From: Pedobacter aquatilis
GTDB lineage: Bacteria > Bacteroidota > Bacteroidia > Sphingobacteriales > Sphingobacteriaceae
Assembly: GCF_030409415.1 (NCBI RefSeq)
Contig: NZ_JAUFPW010000036.1
Span: 1 to 64,000 of the forward strand
Direction of reading: 5' to 3'
DNA: 64,000 nucleotides
The notes below the pieces were generated by a model that did not search any database, was not told where the DNA came from, and saw nothing but the letters and a program-made list of their open reading frames with translations. The position numbers and the translations under genes are program-made. Positions 45,169 to 54,841 of this stretch are shown here, in pieces; the first letter of the stretch is position 1; each line of letters starts with the position of its first letter.

Positions 45169-46941
45169 CTACATTCTCTCTGGCGAAGTAATGCCTAAAA
45201 TCAACATACCTTTATAAATAATATCAGCTGTTTTCTTGCTCAGATTTAAACGTAATTGCTTAGCCTCACCATCTTCTGTTTTCACAATTGGAGGAATCTC
45301 ATGGTAGAATTTATTGAAAAGTTTAGCCAGTTCATACAAGTAGTTTGCCAAACTCGCCGGACTATGCGCCTTAGCCGCAATTTCAATTTCGGCAGGGTAT
45401 TTAGCCAATTGCATAATCATTTCTAATTCTACAGGCAGCAATCCACCAGATTTCGGGCTACTAACTTCAAACTTGTATTCCGCCTTGCTTAATAAAGATT
45501 TTATCCTGGCATGGGTATATTGAATAAACGGCCCGGTATTTCCTTGAAAATCAATACTTTCATTCGGGTCGAAAAGCAAACGCTTTTTAGGCTCCACTTT
45601 AAGTAAGAAATATTTTAAGGCACCTAAACCAATATTTTTATAAAGTTCCGTTTTATAGTCTTCAGAGAAATCGTTGATTTTACCAAGTTCTTCGGTCTTT
45701 TCCTGAGCAGTTGCAATCATATCTGCAATTAATTCATCAGCATCAACTACTGTTCCCTCACGGCTTTTCATTTTACCGTTTGGTAAATCAACCATCCCGT
45801 AAGATAAATGATATAAACCTTTAGCCCAACTCTTGCCAAGTTTCTCCAAGATTAAAAATAATACCTTGAAATGGTAATCCTGCTCATTTCCCACCACATA
45901 GATAGATTCATCCATCTGGAAATCATCATATTTCATAGCAGCAGTACCTAAATCCTGGGTAATGTAAACCGAAGTTCCATCAGCACGCAAAACCAGCTTT
46001 TGATCTAAACCATCGGCAGTTAAATCAATCCAAACCGAACCATCTTCTTTTTTAAAGAAAACACCTTTCGTCAGACCCTCATCAACCGTATCTTTTCCTA
46101 ATAAATAGGTATTGCTTTCGTAGTAAAACTTATCGAAATCTACACCCAGATTTTTATAGGTAACATTAAAACCTGCATAAACCCATTCGTTCATTGTTTT
46201 CCAAAGGGAAACTACTGCTTCATCGCCTTGCTCCCATTTCAAAAGCATTTGTTGTGCTTCTTTAATTAATGGTGCATTCTTTTTGGCGTCTTCTTCAGTT
46301 TGTCCTTCAGCCTTTAGCGCATCAATTTCTTTTTTGTATTCTTTATCAAAAATTACGTAGTATTTTCCAACCAGGTGGTCGCCCTTTAAGCCAGCACTTT
46401 CAGGTGTTTCGCCATTACCCCATTTCTGCCAGGCCAACATCGATTTACAAATATGGATACCCCTATCATTAACCAAATTTACCTTTACAACATCGTAACC
46501 ATAAGCCTTTAATAGTTCAGAAACTGAATATCCCAATAAGTTATTACGAACGTGACCCAAGTGAAGTGGTTTATTGGTATTTGGCGAAGAATATTCTACC
46601 ATTACCTTTTTGCCATTCGGTTTGAAAGCACCGAAATCATCAACTAATATTTCTGTATTAAACTGATTAAGAAAATAACTTTCAGAGATGCTCAGGTTTA
46701 AGAAACCTTTTACCACATTAAAAGCGATTATATCGGCAACATTTGCAACCAAATACTCGCCAATTTCATTTGCTGTTTGCTCCGGAGATTTCTTAGAAAT
46801 TTTGGTAATCGGAAATACAACAATAGTCACCTGCCCCTCAAACTCTTTACGGGTTTCTTGTATATTGATAACACTTTCAGCTACTTCTTCGTTGTAGAGT
46901 TCTTTAATAGCATCAAGCGTTGCGGTAATAATAAAATTCAT
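45169..46941 (-). CDS. argS: arginine--tRNA ligase
   Basis: The 590-residue class I synthetase shows the N-terminal tRNA-binding domain, the HIGH-type signature in SSPNTNKPLHLGHVRNNLLG, the KMSKS-equivalent GKMKSREG and the C-terminal anticodon-binding helices. It attaches arginine to its tRNA. It is divergent from the arginine deiminase-family gene, with which it shares a 310-base repeat-rich spacer. Length is normal and all motifs are intact. Confidence 0.97.
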   Translation of the reverse strand: MNFIITATLDAIKELYNEEVAESVINIQETRKEFEGQVTIVVFPITKISKKSPEQTANEIGEYLVANVADIIAFNVVKGFLNLSISESYFLNQFNTEILVDDFGAFKPNGKKVMVEYSSPNTNKPLHLGHVRNNLLGYSVSELLKAYGYDVVKVNLVNDRGIHICKSMLAWQKWGNGETPESAGLKGDHLVGKYYVIFDKEYKKEIDALKAEGQTEEDAKKNAPLIKEAQQMLLKWEQGDEAVVSLWKTMNEWVYAGFNVTYKNLGVDFDKFYYESNTYLLGKDTVDEGLTKGVFFKKEDGSVWIDLTADGLDQKLVLRADGTSVYITQDLGTAAMKYDDFQMDESIYVVGNEQDYHFKVLFLILEKLGKSWAKGLYHLSYGMVDLPNGKMKSREGTVVDADELIADMIATAQEKTEELGKINDFSEDYKTELYKNIGLGALKYFLLKVEPKKRLLFDPNESIDFQGNTGPFIQYTHARIKSLLSKAEYKFEVSSPKSGGLLPVELEMIMQLAKYPAEIEIAAKAHSPASLANYLYELAKLFNKFYHEIPPIVKTEDGEAKQLRLNLSKKTADIIYKGMLILGITSPERM

Positions 46942-46960
46942 GGCGTAAAAATAAGAAAAA

Positions 46961-47129
46961 AGTCCGAAGTCGGGAGTCCGAAGTCTTAAGTGATATCCGA
47001 TCTAAAAAGGGTATCTCAAAATTGTATGAGAATCTTAAAGCTGTAAAAATATATAGCTTTAAGATTCCCGCATACGCGAGAATAACGGAATATTTCAGAC
47101 TATTCGTCATTCCCAACTTGATTGGGAAT
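46961..47129. repeat. cluster of short direct and inverted repeats
   Basis: AGTCCGAAGTC occurs at 46961-46971 and 46975-46985. A perfect 12-base inverted repeat (AATCTTAAAGCT) lies at 47031-47042 and 47055-47066, and an 8-base one (ATTCCCAA) at 47109-47116 and 47122-47129. They resemble the palindromic intergenic repeats of Pedobacter-like genomes. Confidence 0.65.
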
Positions 47130-47251
47130 CCTAAAACGGCAAAGAATTAGAAAAAATGGTATCAATCCCCATAGGAAAAGCGACTGCATCTAAATTTCCA
47201 ACCTCCGACTTTTCAAAAATTCTAATAGATTTGCAATAACTAACTTATTTT

Positions 47252-48697
47252 ATGAGCGAGCAAAACCCAAATTTTAAAGTTAACGTAAAAACCGAAATCG
47301 GCCGTTTGCGTAAGTTGTTGATCCATAGTCCTGATAGCGGCTTAGGCAAGGTTGTGCCCTCAAAGGCGCAGGATTGGCTTTTTGAAGACATTGTGCATTT
47401 AGATACCATCCGTAAGGGCGAATATGATTATTACATCAAATTATTAATGTATTTCCTCGACTCTGAAAAGATTAAAGGAAAGCTTGACCATATTGATTCG
47501 GAAGAAGGAAATCGTAACTTCTATAAACCAAATCATCCGGATTTTCACAACTCCAAATCAGTAATCGAAGTTCAGAATTTATTGAGCGAAGTGCTGGAAA
47601 ATGAATCCATCCGCAAGAAATTAGTAGCCGCTGTTTCGGCTATTGAGGGTTGCACGTACAAGGTACAGATGGAGCTCACCAATACCGATCCAAAGGAATT
47701 GGCAGAGATTTTCATATCCGGAACTTTGGCAAACGACACCATGATTTTTGCGCCAATACCAAATTTGATTTTCACCAGAGATGTCGGTACAACTATCAAC
47801 AACCATATTTTATTAAACAAACCTGCAAAAAAAGCCCGCGTCCGGGAAACGCTTTTAATGCGCTATATTTTTTTTAACCATCCACTATTTGCAGATTACC
47901 ATAAAAATGTTCTTGAGATCCCTGATGTTACCATGCATTTCTTGCGCCCAGGGGATGAACCAGCCTTTAGCACAACCTTAGAAGGCGGTGATGTAATGAT
48001 GGTAAGCGAAAAACATGTATTAATTGGTTGCAGTGAGCGAACGTCAGAACATGGTGCAAATGAAGCCATTAAATTGTTGTTCGATAATGATGTGGTTGAG
48101 AAAGTTACAGTGGTTAAAATACCAAGCAAACGCGATTACATGCATTTAGATACTGTTTTTACACAAGTGAAACGCAATACTTGGGTAATTCTGAATTCGA
48201 TTGCACATTCTCCAAAATACAATCCGCATGAGCCGATAAACTTCTTAAAGGAACCAGAACAGCTTGAAGCAACAACCGCCATTCAGTTTACCAAAGCCAA
48301 CCCCGGTGAGCCAAAAGTTTTCGAACATGTGGAGGCTTTGTTAAATGATATTAGTCAAAACGATTTAAAAAGCAGCGAACCCACTAAAATCATTTATAGC
48401 GGAAATAATACTTTCCCTTACGATTCGAGAGAGCAATGGACGGATTCTTGTAATCTTCTGGCGATTAAAGAAGGTGTAGTATTGGGTTATGATAGAAATG
48501 ACAAAACCATTGAAGCTTTTGAAGCTGCTGGCTTTAAAGTAGTAGATGTGAAAGATTTAATACAGGATTTGGAAAGTGGCAAAGCTGATGTAGAAACCAT
48601 AACCGATACTTTGATTTTAATGCCATCGGCAGAATTATCTCGTGCCCGTGGCGGTTTCCATTGTATGAGTTTACCAATTTTAAGAGACGATTTATAA
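47252..48697 (+). CDS. arginine deiminase-family protein
   Basis: The 481-residue protein has the pentein fold: GRLRKLLIHSPDSG at the start, FTRDVGTT for the substrate carboxylate/guanidinium region, LEGGDVMMV, the catalytic His in MHLDTVF and the catalytic Cys in ARGGFHCMSLPI. The order and the C-terminal Cys match arginine deiminase, which converts arginine to citrulline and ammonia. It is longer than the ~410-residue classical enzyme owing to an insert around residues 60-110. It precedes ctlX by 71 bases, and both fit one arginine/citrulline pathway. Confidence 0.88.
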   Translation: MSEQNPNFKVNVKTEIGRLRKLLIHSPDSGLGKVVPSKAQDWLFEDIVHLDTIRKGEYDYYIKLLMYFLDSEKIKGKLDHIDSEEGNRNFYKPNHPDFHNSKSVIEVQNLLSEVLENESIRKKLVAAVSAIEGCTYKVQMELTNTDPKELAEIFISGTLANDTMIFAPIPNLIFTRDVGTTINNHILLNKPAKKARVRETLLMRYIFFNHPLFADYHKNVLEIPDVTMHFLRPGDEPAFSTTLEGGDVMMVSEKHVLIGCSERTSEHGANEAIKLLFDNDVVEKVTVVKIPSKRDYMHLDTVFTQVKRNTWVILNSIAHSPKYNPHEPINFLKEPEQLEATTAIQFTKANPGEPKVFEHVEALLNDISQNDLKSSEPTKIIYSGNNTFPYDSREQWTDSCNLLAIKEGVVLGYDRNDKTIEAFEAAGFKVVDVKDLIQDLESGKADVETITDTLILMPSAELSRARGGFHCMSLPILRDDL

Positions 48698-48768
48698 ATG
48701 TAAAATGGTTGATGGATAATGGACTTATAACTGCAACCCTATCTTGATACTAAATACTTGTTACTAAC

Positions 48769-49680
48769 ATGCAATCAACTTCACACATTTTAATGATACG
48801 CCCGGTTGATTTTAAATTCAACAAGCAAACTGCGGGCAATAATAAATTTCAGGTTGCTTCTGATGAAAGTGATGTACAAGCCCAAGCCTTAAAGGAATTT
48901 GATGAATTTGTTACATTATTAAGAAACAACCAGGTAGATGTTACGGTGATAGATGATACCATCAAACCTGAAACACCAGATTCTATTTTCCCGAATAATT
49001 GGGTTTCTTTCCATGAGGATGGCACGGTTTATTTGTACCCAATGTTTTCAGAAAACAGAAGACAAGAACGTAGGAGCGAGATTATAGACGAACTCAAAAC
49101 AAATTTTGAAGTGAGTCATATTAACGATTTAAGTTTTTATGAAAATGTAAATATGTTTCTGGAAGGTACCGGAAGTATGGTTTTAGACAGGACAAATAAA
49201 ATTGCTTACGCTTGTTTAAGCATCCGTACAGAAGCCGAGGCATTAAATAATTTCTGTCAGTTGGCAGGCTATAAATCGGTTATATTCAATGCAGTTGATG
49301 CAAGTGGTTTCCCAATTTATCATACCAATGTGATGATGTGCATCGGAGATAAATTTGCAGTAGTATGCCTTGACTCCGTTCCTAATATACATGAACGTGA
49401 TTTTTTACAGAAAGCCTTGAGTCTTTCAGGCAAAGAAATTATCAAAATTACGCTAGACCAGATGAATCATTTTGCAGGCAATATGCTGCAGATTTCCAAC
49501 AAGAATGGAGAAAGTTTGTTGGTGATGTCAGAACAAGCCTATAAATCACTTGATGAAGTTCAAATAGCTGCCTTAAAAAAATACAGTAAAATCATTTACG
49601 CACCACTTTATACTATTGAGCAAAATGGCGGTGGCAGTGCGAGGTGTATGTTGGCTGAAATTCATTTGCAAAAAAGATAA
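48769..49680 (+). CDS. ctlX: citrulline utilisation hydrolase CtlX
   Basis: The 303-residue pentein-fold protein has the CtlX pattern: MIRPVDFKFNKQTAGNN at the start, FPNNWVSFHEDGTVYLYPM, EGTGSMVLDR, the central His in PIYHTNVMMCIG and the terminal catalytic Cys in GGGSARCMLAEIHL. The family hydrolyses citrulline in Bacteroidota. It follows the arginine deiminase-like gene on the same strand, so arginine could pass through citrulline into this enzyme. Confidence 0.85.
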   Translation: MQSTSHILMIRPVDFKFNKQTAGNNKFQVASDESDVQAQALKEFDEFVTLLRNNQVDVTVIDDTIKPETPDSIFPNNWVSFHEDGTVYLYPMFSENRRQERRSEIIDELKTNFEVSHINDLSFYENVNMFLEGTGSMVLDRTNKIAYACLSIRTEAEALNNFCQLAGYKSVIFNAVDASGFPIYHTNVMMCIGDKFAVVCLDSVPNIHERDFLQKALSLSGKEIIKITLDQMNHFAGNMLQISNKNGESLLVMSEQAYKSLDEVQIAALKKYSKIIYAPLYTIEQNGGGSARCMLAEIHLQKR

Positions 49681-49722
49681 ATATTGAGTAATCTTCTCTT
49701 ACGTTTCATCAAATAAACCTTT

Positions 49723-49746
49723 CGTCATTGCGAGGCACAAAGCAAT
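49723..49746. repeat. half copy of a palindromic intergenic repeat
   Basis: The sequence CGTCATTGCGAGGCAC and the following bases match the left arm of the palindrome at 53187-53238 with one mismatch in about 24 bases. Confidence 0.7.
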
Positions 49747-49792
49747 AATGTATTTGAAATAATTTACTACTTTCGCCGAAAATCTACATCAA

Positions 49793-50371
49793 ATGTCATT
49801 AATCCAAGAGTTACAAGCACGTTCAGATACTAAATGCGAATTATGCACTTCAGAAAATAACTTATCTGTATATGAAGTTCCGCCGACAGATAATGCAAAT
49901 GCAGATAACACCATTTTGGTTTGTAAAACTTGCTTAGACCAGATTGAGAAAACTGAACAACTTGATGCAAACCATTGGAGAATATTGCCTGAAACCATGT
50001 GGTCGGAATTTACACCTGTACAGGTTGTAGCTTGGAGGATGTTAAGCCGGTTAAGAAACGAAGGCTGGGCTGCTGATGCTTTAGATATTTTATACCTTGA
50101 AGATGATGTTTTGGAATGGGCTAAAAAAACCGGCGACCATGAAGGTGATGGTACTGTAGAATTTCATCAAGATAGCAATGGCACACGATTGTACGAAGGC
50201 GACACCGTTGTTTTGGTAAAAACTTTGGATGTTAAAGGCTCTACCTTAAGCGCCAAATTAGGCACCGTTGTAAAAAACATTCGTTTGGTACACGATAATA
50301 CCGAACAGATTGAAGGAAAGGTAGAAGGCCAAACCATTGTGATTTTAACGAAATATTTAAGAAAGGGATAA
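49793..50371 (+). CDS. PhnA-domain protein
   Basis: The 192-residue product begins with a zinc ribbon (CELCTSENN, then CKTCLDQI) and ends with the conserved PhnA/YjdM domain (DSNGTRLYEGDTVVLVKTLDVKGS, then GTVVKNIRLV, ILTKYLRKG). Despite its name the PhnA domain is not a proven phosphonatase; its role is unknown. Length fits the Bacteroidota form with an internal ~60-residue helical section. Confidence 0.87.
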   Translation: MSLIQELQARSDTKCELCTSENNLSVYEVPPTDNANADNTILVCKTCLDQIEKTEQLDANHWRILPETMWSEFTPVQVVAWRMLSRLRNEGWAADALDILYLEDDVLEWAKKTGDHEGDGTVEFHQDSNGTRLYEGDTVVLVKTLDVKGSTLSAKLGTVVKNIRLVHDNTEQIEGKVEGQTIVILTKYLRKG

Positions 50372-50429
50372 TTTACTTTTCACACTGTCGTCACACTAAA
50401 TTAATTTCAGGGTGTATTTTAACAATTAG

Positions 50430-50450
50430 ATGCTGAAATAAATTCAGCAT
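50430..50450. repeat. short palindrome of intergenic-repeat type
   Basis: ATGCTGAA at 50430-50437 faces TTCAGCAT at 50443-50450 with a 5-base loop between two convergent genes. It may serve as a terminator for one of them. Confidence 0.5.
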
Positions 50451-50475
50451 GACGATAGTTCAAAATAAGTATTAT

Positions 50476-50709
50476 TTACCAAACCGGTGGTGCATAAAAA
50501 TTCTGCAAATTTTCGCAATCATAACCAAATTTAGTTAACAGCGAAACCGCATCACCTATTTTATCAACACTAGAATCTATTCTTAAAATTTTATCTGAGT
50601 CGGCTAAATCTATACTCCAGGTTGCCCCAGAAAGCAAATTGTTTAAATGTTGCGCAATTTGTTTTAATTCAATTCCTGATTGAATATTGGTTTTAAATAT
50701 CGAAATCAT
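50476..50709 (-). CDS. small hypothetical protein, possible ferredoxin-like fold
   Basis: The 77-residue product reads as beta-alpha-beta-beta-alpha (MISIFKTNI, helix to LLSGA, WSIDLADSDKILRIDSS, then helix AVSLLTKFGY), an arrangement like the heavy-metal-associated fold but without its CxxC. Similar small proteins are frequent in Sphingobacteriaceae. A function is not known. Confidence 0.65.
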   Translation of the reverse strand: MISIFKTNIQSGIELKQIAQHLNNLLSGATWSIDLADSDKILRIDSSVDKIGDAVSLLTKFGYDCENLQNFYAPPVW

Positions 50710-50891
50710 ATTGAGGATAATTATTAATGTAATTGTTAAGGTTTATGCTGAAGACGATTGAAATCTAGAATTACTTTAAAAAATTTAAAATATTTTCGAT
50801 TAAGAATTTTCCTTGCATTATTATAAATTTAAAATAGCGTGTAGCATTTATATAGTCAGTATCGTTTTGGAAGATAACCAACCCTCAACAC

Positions 50892-51254
50892 ATGAAATCA
50901 AAATCCATCATTTTAAAAACAGCTATTTTTAACATTTCTCTGATTGTGATAATCCTGCTTATGAATTCTTGCAAAAAGGAACAATTAAAAATCGATCAAG
51001 AAAAAAAGTTTTCGCAAGTAGATTTCAAATTCGATCCAACATTTCCTTATGATGGCGGTTGGGGATTAACGCTTAAGCCTAATGGCGTGGCAGATATTAT
51101 TCCAGGAGGAGATATATATTATCGTGGTAATTACAAAATCAGTGGAAAAAATTTAACGGTAACTACCGACCATACCACATTCAAATTTGATATCCTATCG
51201 GAAACCGAAATCAAAGAAAAACAATACGGTACAATTTTAAGGTTAAACCCTTAA
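50892..51254 (+). CDS. small lipoprotein
   Basis: The 120-residue product has a lipoprotein signal (hydrophobic run, then LLMNSC with Cys27) followed by a short beta-rich domain (FKFDPTFPYDGGWGLTLKPNGVADI, then YRGNYKISGKNLTVTT). It is thus anchored to a membrane outside the cytoplasm. No family is recognised. It is not closely linked to its neighbours. Confidence 0.7.
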   Translation: MKSKSIILKTAIFNISLIVIILLMNSCKKEQLKIDQEKKFSQVDFKFDPTFPYDGGWGLTLKPNGVADIIPGGDIYYRGNYKISGKNLTVTTDHTTFKFDILSETEIKEKQYGTILRLNP

Positions 51255-51727
51255 AGTTCTCAGGAGCTAATCAGTAGCAAAACTTTGCTAAGCTAAACCT
51301 GACAGCAGCGAAAATACTTTTTGCTTGCTTGCAGACTTAAATAAACTTTTATTTGCAACCGATGAAACAATGAACTCATATCTCAGCATAAAAAAAGTTA
51401 AGCAAAAAGATTGCAGCAAATGGCAGGACTTTCGAAACCGATAAGCACTGTAATTGCTTTCCAAAATATCTCCAGCGAATTAAAAAGGATTGTCGCAGAA
51501 TTTGCATCTAGCATATGCTGCGAAAGTCAGCGAAATCTGCAGGAAACTTGTGTCCATTCGCTATAAAATAGAGGATAAATTAAACACAATTGGCCCTGAT
51601 GTGTTTTATAAAAAGAACCGGAAATAATCTGTATAGAATTAAAGCGTTTTTATACAGTAAAAATATTATCAATACCGATTAATTCTCGAATTAAAATTAC
51701 ATTTTTGCAGAAATTATTTAAAAGTAA
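51255..51727. other. intergenic region with dispersed-repeat fragment
   Basis: About 470 bases without a gene. Bases 51294-51311 recur exactly, in reverse complement, at 62677-62694. The rest looks like a decayed member of a dispersed intergenic repeat family. Confidence 0.5.
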
Positions 51728-53116
51728 ATGCAGAGTTACTCAGAATTTCTCGATCTAAGTGTTGGCTTTCCGCAGGATGGCTTTGATGTTATAGACGATG
51801 AATTATATTTTCAGGATTTAAACCTGATGGAAATGATTGAAACTTATGGTACTCCCCTACGTTTCACGTACTTACCGATGGTGAGTAAAAAGATTCAACA
51901 AGCGAAGATTCTTTTCCAAACTGCCATTTTAAAGAACAATTATCGTGGCGATTATAAATATTGTTATTGCACTAAAAGTTCCCATTTTCGCCATATCGTG
52001 GAGGAGGCTTTGAAGAATAATATCCACTTAGAAACATCATCGGCTTTTGATATGCCAATGGTTGATGCTTTGGAGAAAAAAGGGCATTTAACAAAAGATA
52101 CAACTATTATTTGCAACGGTTTTAAAACCTATCAGTATAAGCAATATATTATTGATATGTTGCATGATGGCTATAAAAACATCATTCCGGTGTTGGATAA
52201 TAAAGAGGAATTTAATCTCTTTGATGACGAAGTTGATATTGATACACCATGTAATTTAGGTATCCGCATCGCAGCTGAGGAACAGCCAGATTCGCAATTC
52301 TATACCTCTCGTTTGGGTGTTCGTATGGAAGATATTATTGAATTTTATAACAATAAAATCGTTCACAACCCAAATTTCCGTGTTAAATTATTACACTTCT
52401 TTATCAACTCTGGTATTACCGATTCGCCATATTATTGGAATGAGTTGGAGAAATATGTAACGCTTTATTGCAAATTCAAAAAGATTAATCCTGATTTAGA
52501 TACCCTGGATATTGGTGGTGGTATGCCATTTAAAGATTCGTTGGTTTTCGATTTCGATTACGAATACATGGTGAATGAAATTGTTAAAAGGATTAAAGAA
52601 ATTTGCGCCATCCATGATGTGATGGAGCCAGATATTATTACCGAATTTGGTAAATATACGGTTGCTGAAGCTTCGGGTATTTTATACAAGGTTTTAGGTA
52701 GAAAGCAACAAAACGACCGCGAACGTTGGTTAATGTTGGATGGTTCTTTTATTACGAATTTACCTGATGTTTGGGCATTAAATCAAAAGTATATTTTATT
52801 GCCAATTAACAATTGGGATGCTGAATACGAGCGTGTAAATCTTGGTGGTATAACCTGCGATGGTCAGGATTATTATAACCAGGAAGCGCATATGAATAGT
52901 GTATTTATGCCTAAAACCCGTAAGGTACAATATTTAGGGTTCTTCCATACAGGTGCTTATCAGGAAGTTTTAAGTGGTTATGGCGGTATTCATCATTGTT
53001 TATTGCCTAGTCCGAAACATGTTCTAATCCGCAGAAACCGTGATGAGAGTTTCAACTTTGAGGTTTTTGGTGAGGAACAAAATAGTAAACAAGTTTTGAA
53101 GATACTGGGTTATTAG
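51728..53116 (+). CDS. speA: arginine decarboxylase, short Bacteroidota form
   Basis: The 462-residue PLP enzyme of the alanine-racemase-like fold has the PLP-lysine segment YCYCTKSSHFRHIVEEAL, the glycine loop DIGGGMPF, EFGKYTVAEAS and the catalytic Cys in LGGITCDGQDYY. It converts arginine to agmatine for polyamine synthesis. It lacks the large inserts of the ~630-residue E. coli SpeA, as is usual in Bacteroidota. It lies in the same 8-kb stretch as argS, the arginine deiminase-like gene and ctlX, and has its own terminator. Confidence 0.88.
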   Translation: MQSYSEFLDLSVGFPQDGFDVIDDELYFQDLNLMEMIETYGTPLRFTYLPMVSKKIQQAKILFQTAILKNNYRGDYKYCYCTKSSHFRHIVEEALKNNIHLETSSAFDMPMVDALEKKGHLTKDTTIICNGFKTYQYKQYIIDMLHDGYKNIIPVLDNKEEFNLFDDEVDIDTPCNLGIRIAAEEQPDSQFYTSRLGVRMEDIIEFYNNKIVHNPNFRVKLLHFFINSGITDSPYYWNELEKYVTLYCKFKKINPDLDTLDIGGGMPFKDSLVFDFDYEYMVNEIVKRIKEICAIHDVMEPDIITEFGKYTVAEASGILYKVLGRKQQNDRERWLMLDGSFITNLPDVWALNQKYILLPINNWDAEYERVNLGGITCDGQDYYNQEAHMNSVFMPKTRKVQYLGFFHTGAYQEVLSGYGGIHHCLLPSPKHVLIRRNRDESFNFEVFGEEQNSKQVLKILGY

Positions 53117-53143
53117 ATTTAATCGAAAGTTTTTTTTTCAAAG

Positions 53144-53174
53144 AGCGCTAAGTATTTACTTGGCGCTTTTTTTT
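53144..53174 (+). terminator. terminator of arginine decarboxylase gene
   Basis: A 10-base stem (AGCGCTAAGT at 53144-53153 with ACTTGGCGCT at 53158-53167, one G-T pair) and a 4-base loop are followed by eight T to 53174. It lies 28 bases after the stop codon. Confidence 0.88.
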
Positions 53175-53186
53175 GTACTGGCGTCA

Positions 53187-53238
53187 TTGCGAGGCACGAA
53201 GCAATCTCTGTTGAAATAGATTGCTTCGTGCCTCGCAA
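53187..53238. repeat. perfect 20-base palindromic repeat
   Basis: TTGCGAGGCACGAAGCAATC at 53187-53206 is followed after 12 bases by its exact reverse complement at 53219-53238. A half copy is at 49723-49746. It is of the REP-like type spread through Pedobacter-like genomes. Confidence 0.85.
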
Positions 53239-53292
53239 AGATGGTAAACTTAGTTTTCTTTATTAACTTAGCAATTCAATTAATCCATTTAT

Positions 53293-54192
53293 ATGCAATT
53301 CGGTAAAGTAGACGACCCATCAATTATAGATTTTAAACTTCCTGCTGATGCGCCGGAAACGGCAGCAATTTTAGCGGCAAACAAGCCAAAACAAAAATTC
53401 GAGGCTTATGTGGGTTGTGCCAAATGGAATAAGGCAGATTTGAAAGGCTTTTATCCGAAAGGAACAAAAGATGAGTTGACCTATTACTCCACGCAATTTA
53501 ATTCGATTGAGTTGAATGCAACATTCTACGGAATGCCAAGCAGCGAACAGGTAATTACATGGACACAAAAAACCCCTGCAGATTTTAAGTTTTTTCCAAA
53601 GCTAACCAACACCATTAGTCATTTCAAAAGATTAATTAACGTTAAAGAACCTGTTGAGCAATATTGCGATGCGATTAGTAATTTCGAAGACAAGTTGGGT
53701 ATGGCTTTTCTGCAATTGCATGATAACTTTAAGCCAAAGGATTTTGACCGCTTAAAAACTGTGATAAATGAATTTCCAAAAGTGATTCCTTTGGGTGTTG
53801 AAGTAAGAAATGGTGAGTGGTTTTCGAATGCCGCAATTGCTTCTGAGTTTGAGAAATTATTTGAAGATAACGGTATCACGAATATCATTGTAGATACCGC
53901 CGGAAGAAGAGATATGTTGCACATGCGATTAACTACACCAACTGCTTTTGTACGTTATGTCGGCGCCAACCACGAAAGCGATTATTCTCGTTTAGATGAA
54001 TGGGTTGAGCGTATTGGCGAGTGGAAAGCGAAAGGATTGGAAAATCTTTATTTCTTTGTTCACCAAAATATTGAGTTGGCCTCTCCACTATTATCAGCTT
54101 ATTTTATCGAGAAATTAAATAAAGAAATAGGAACGGATTTAAAAATACCAATCATGGGTAATGGCTCAACGCCAGCACCGACCTTGTTTTAA
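53293..54192 (+). CDS. DUF72 (YecE-like) protein
   Basis: The 299-residue TIM-barrel-like protein has the DUF72 landmarks: YVGCAKWNKADLKGFYP at the start, YYSTQFNSIELNATFYGMPS, FKFFPKLTNTISHFKRL, LGVEVRNGEWF and the end LYFFVHQN. The family is widespread and its reaction is unknown. An N-terminal ~35-residue extension precedes the domain. It stands alone between two repeat regions. Confidence 0.9.
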   Translation: MQFGKVDDPSIIDFKLPADAPETAAILAANKPKQKFEAYVGCAKWNKADLKGFYPKGTKDELTYYSTQFNSIELNATFYGMPSSEQVITWTQKTPADFKFFPKLTNTISHFKRLINVKEPVEQYCDAISNFEDKLGMAFLQLHDNFKPKDFDRLKTVINEFPKVIPLGVEVRNGEWFSNAAIASEFEKLFEDNGITNIIVDTAGRRDMLHMRLTTPTAFVRYVGANHESDYSRLDEWVERIGEWKAKGLENLYFFVHQNIELASPLLSAYFIEKLNKEIGTDLKIPIMGNGSTPAPTLF

Positions 54193-54211
54193 AAATATTG
54201 TTATAATTTGG

Positions 54212-54240
54212 GCTTGTCAAAATTATATATTTCGACAAGC
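54212..54240. terminator. short hairpin between convergent genes
   Basis: GCTTGTC at 54212-54218 pairs with GACAAGC at 54234-54240 between the DUF72 and DUF1579 genes. It may be a weak terminator or a fragment of an intergenic repeat. Confidence 0.4.
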
Positions 54241-54261
54241 TCAATATGACAGATTAAGAAT

Positions 54262-54759
54262 CTAAATTCTTTTCAATATTGTTTCAGTTGCTTTGGCTTC
54301 ATCCTCTCCCGGCATAATATTGTAAGCCGTAATTACAATTTCATCTTCACCAACAATTTCGAGTTCGGTACGCCACCCAAATAACTGGTCGCCATATTCT
54401 GGATTACCCCAAGAGCCTAAGATAGAAAAACCTTTTTCAGTCGCTTCACCAGTAGCCTGCATAATTTGTGTACCCATGTGGAAGCTATCAATCCAGCTGA
54501 ACGTAAATTTCTGATAAGGAATATCGAAACCAATAATCATTTTACCAGTTAAAGGCTTTCCGTTTAAACTGCTTTGATAATCGTAAGAAATAAATCTATT
54601 TTCTAATAAGGATGAGATTTTACCAGTTGTAGCAGATTCATCTGCAAGTATATCTTTTTCAAACCAGGTTTTAGTGCTTCCCCGCCATTCGCCAATTAAG
54701 TTTTCTAAAACTTTATGCTTGCCATCCTCTAGCGATAATTCTAATTTACTTTTAGCCAT
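54262..54759 (-). CDS. DUF1579-family protein
   Basis: The 165-residue product has the lipocalin-like DUF1579 pattern: LENLIGEWRGSTKTWF, RFISYDYQSSLNGKPLTGKMIIGFD, FTFSWIDSFHMGTQIM and a last strand with TILKRI. There is no signal peptide. Its function is unknown. It is divergent from the exonuclease gene 82 bases away. Confidence 0.83.
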   Translation of the reverse strand: MAKSKLELSLEDGKHKVLENLIGEWRGSTKTWFEKDILADESATTGKISSLLENRFISYDYQSSLNGKPLTGKMIIGFDIPYQKFTFSWIDSFHMGTQIMQATGEATEKGFSILGSWGNPEYGDQLFGWRTELEIVGEDEIVITAYNIMPGEDEAKATETILKRI

Positions 54760-54841
54760 ATACCAAACTTAGAAAAATAATCTATCAGTTTTGAGGATTG
54801 ATAATTGTTTTTTGATAATTATTAATTCACTATCTTGTTAC

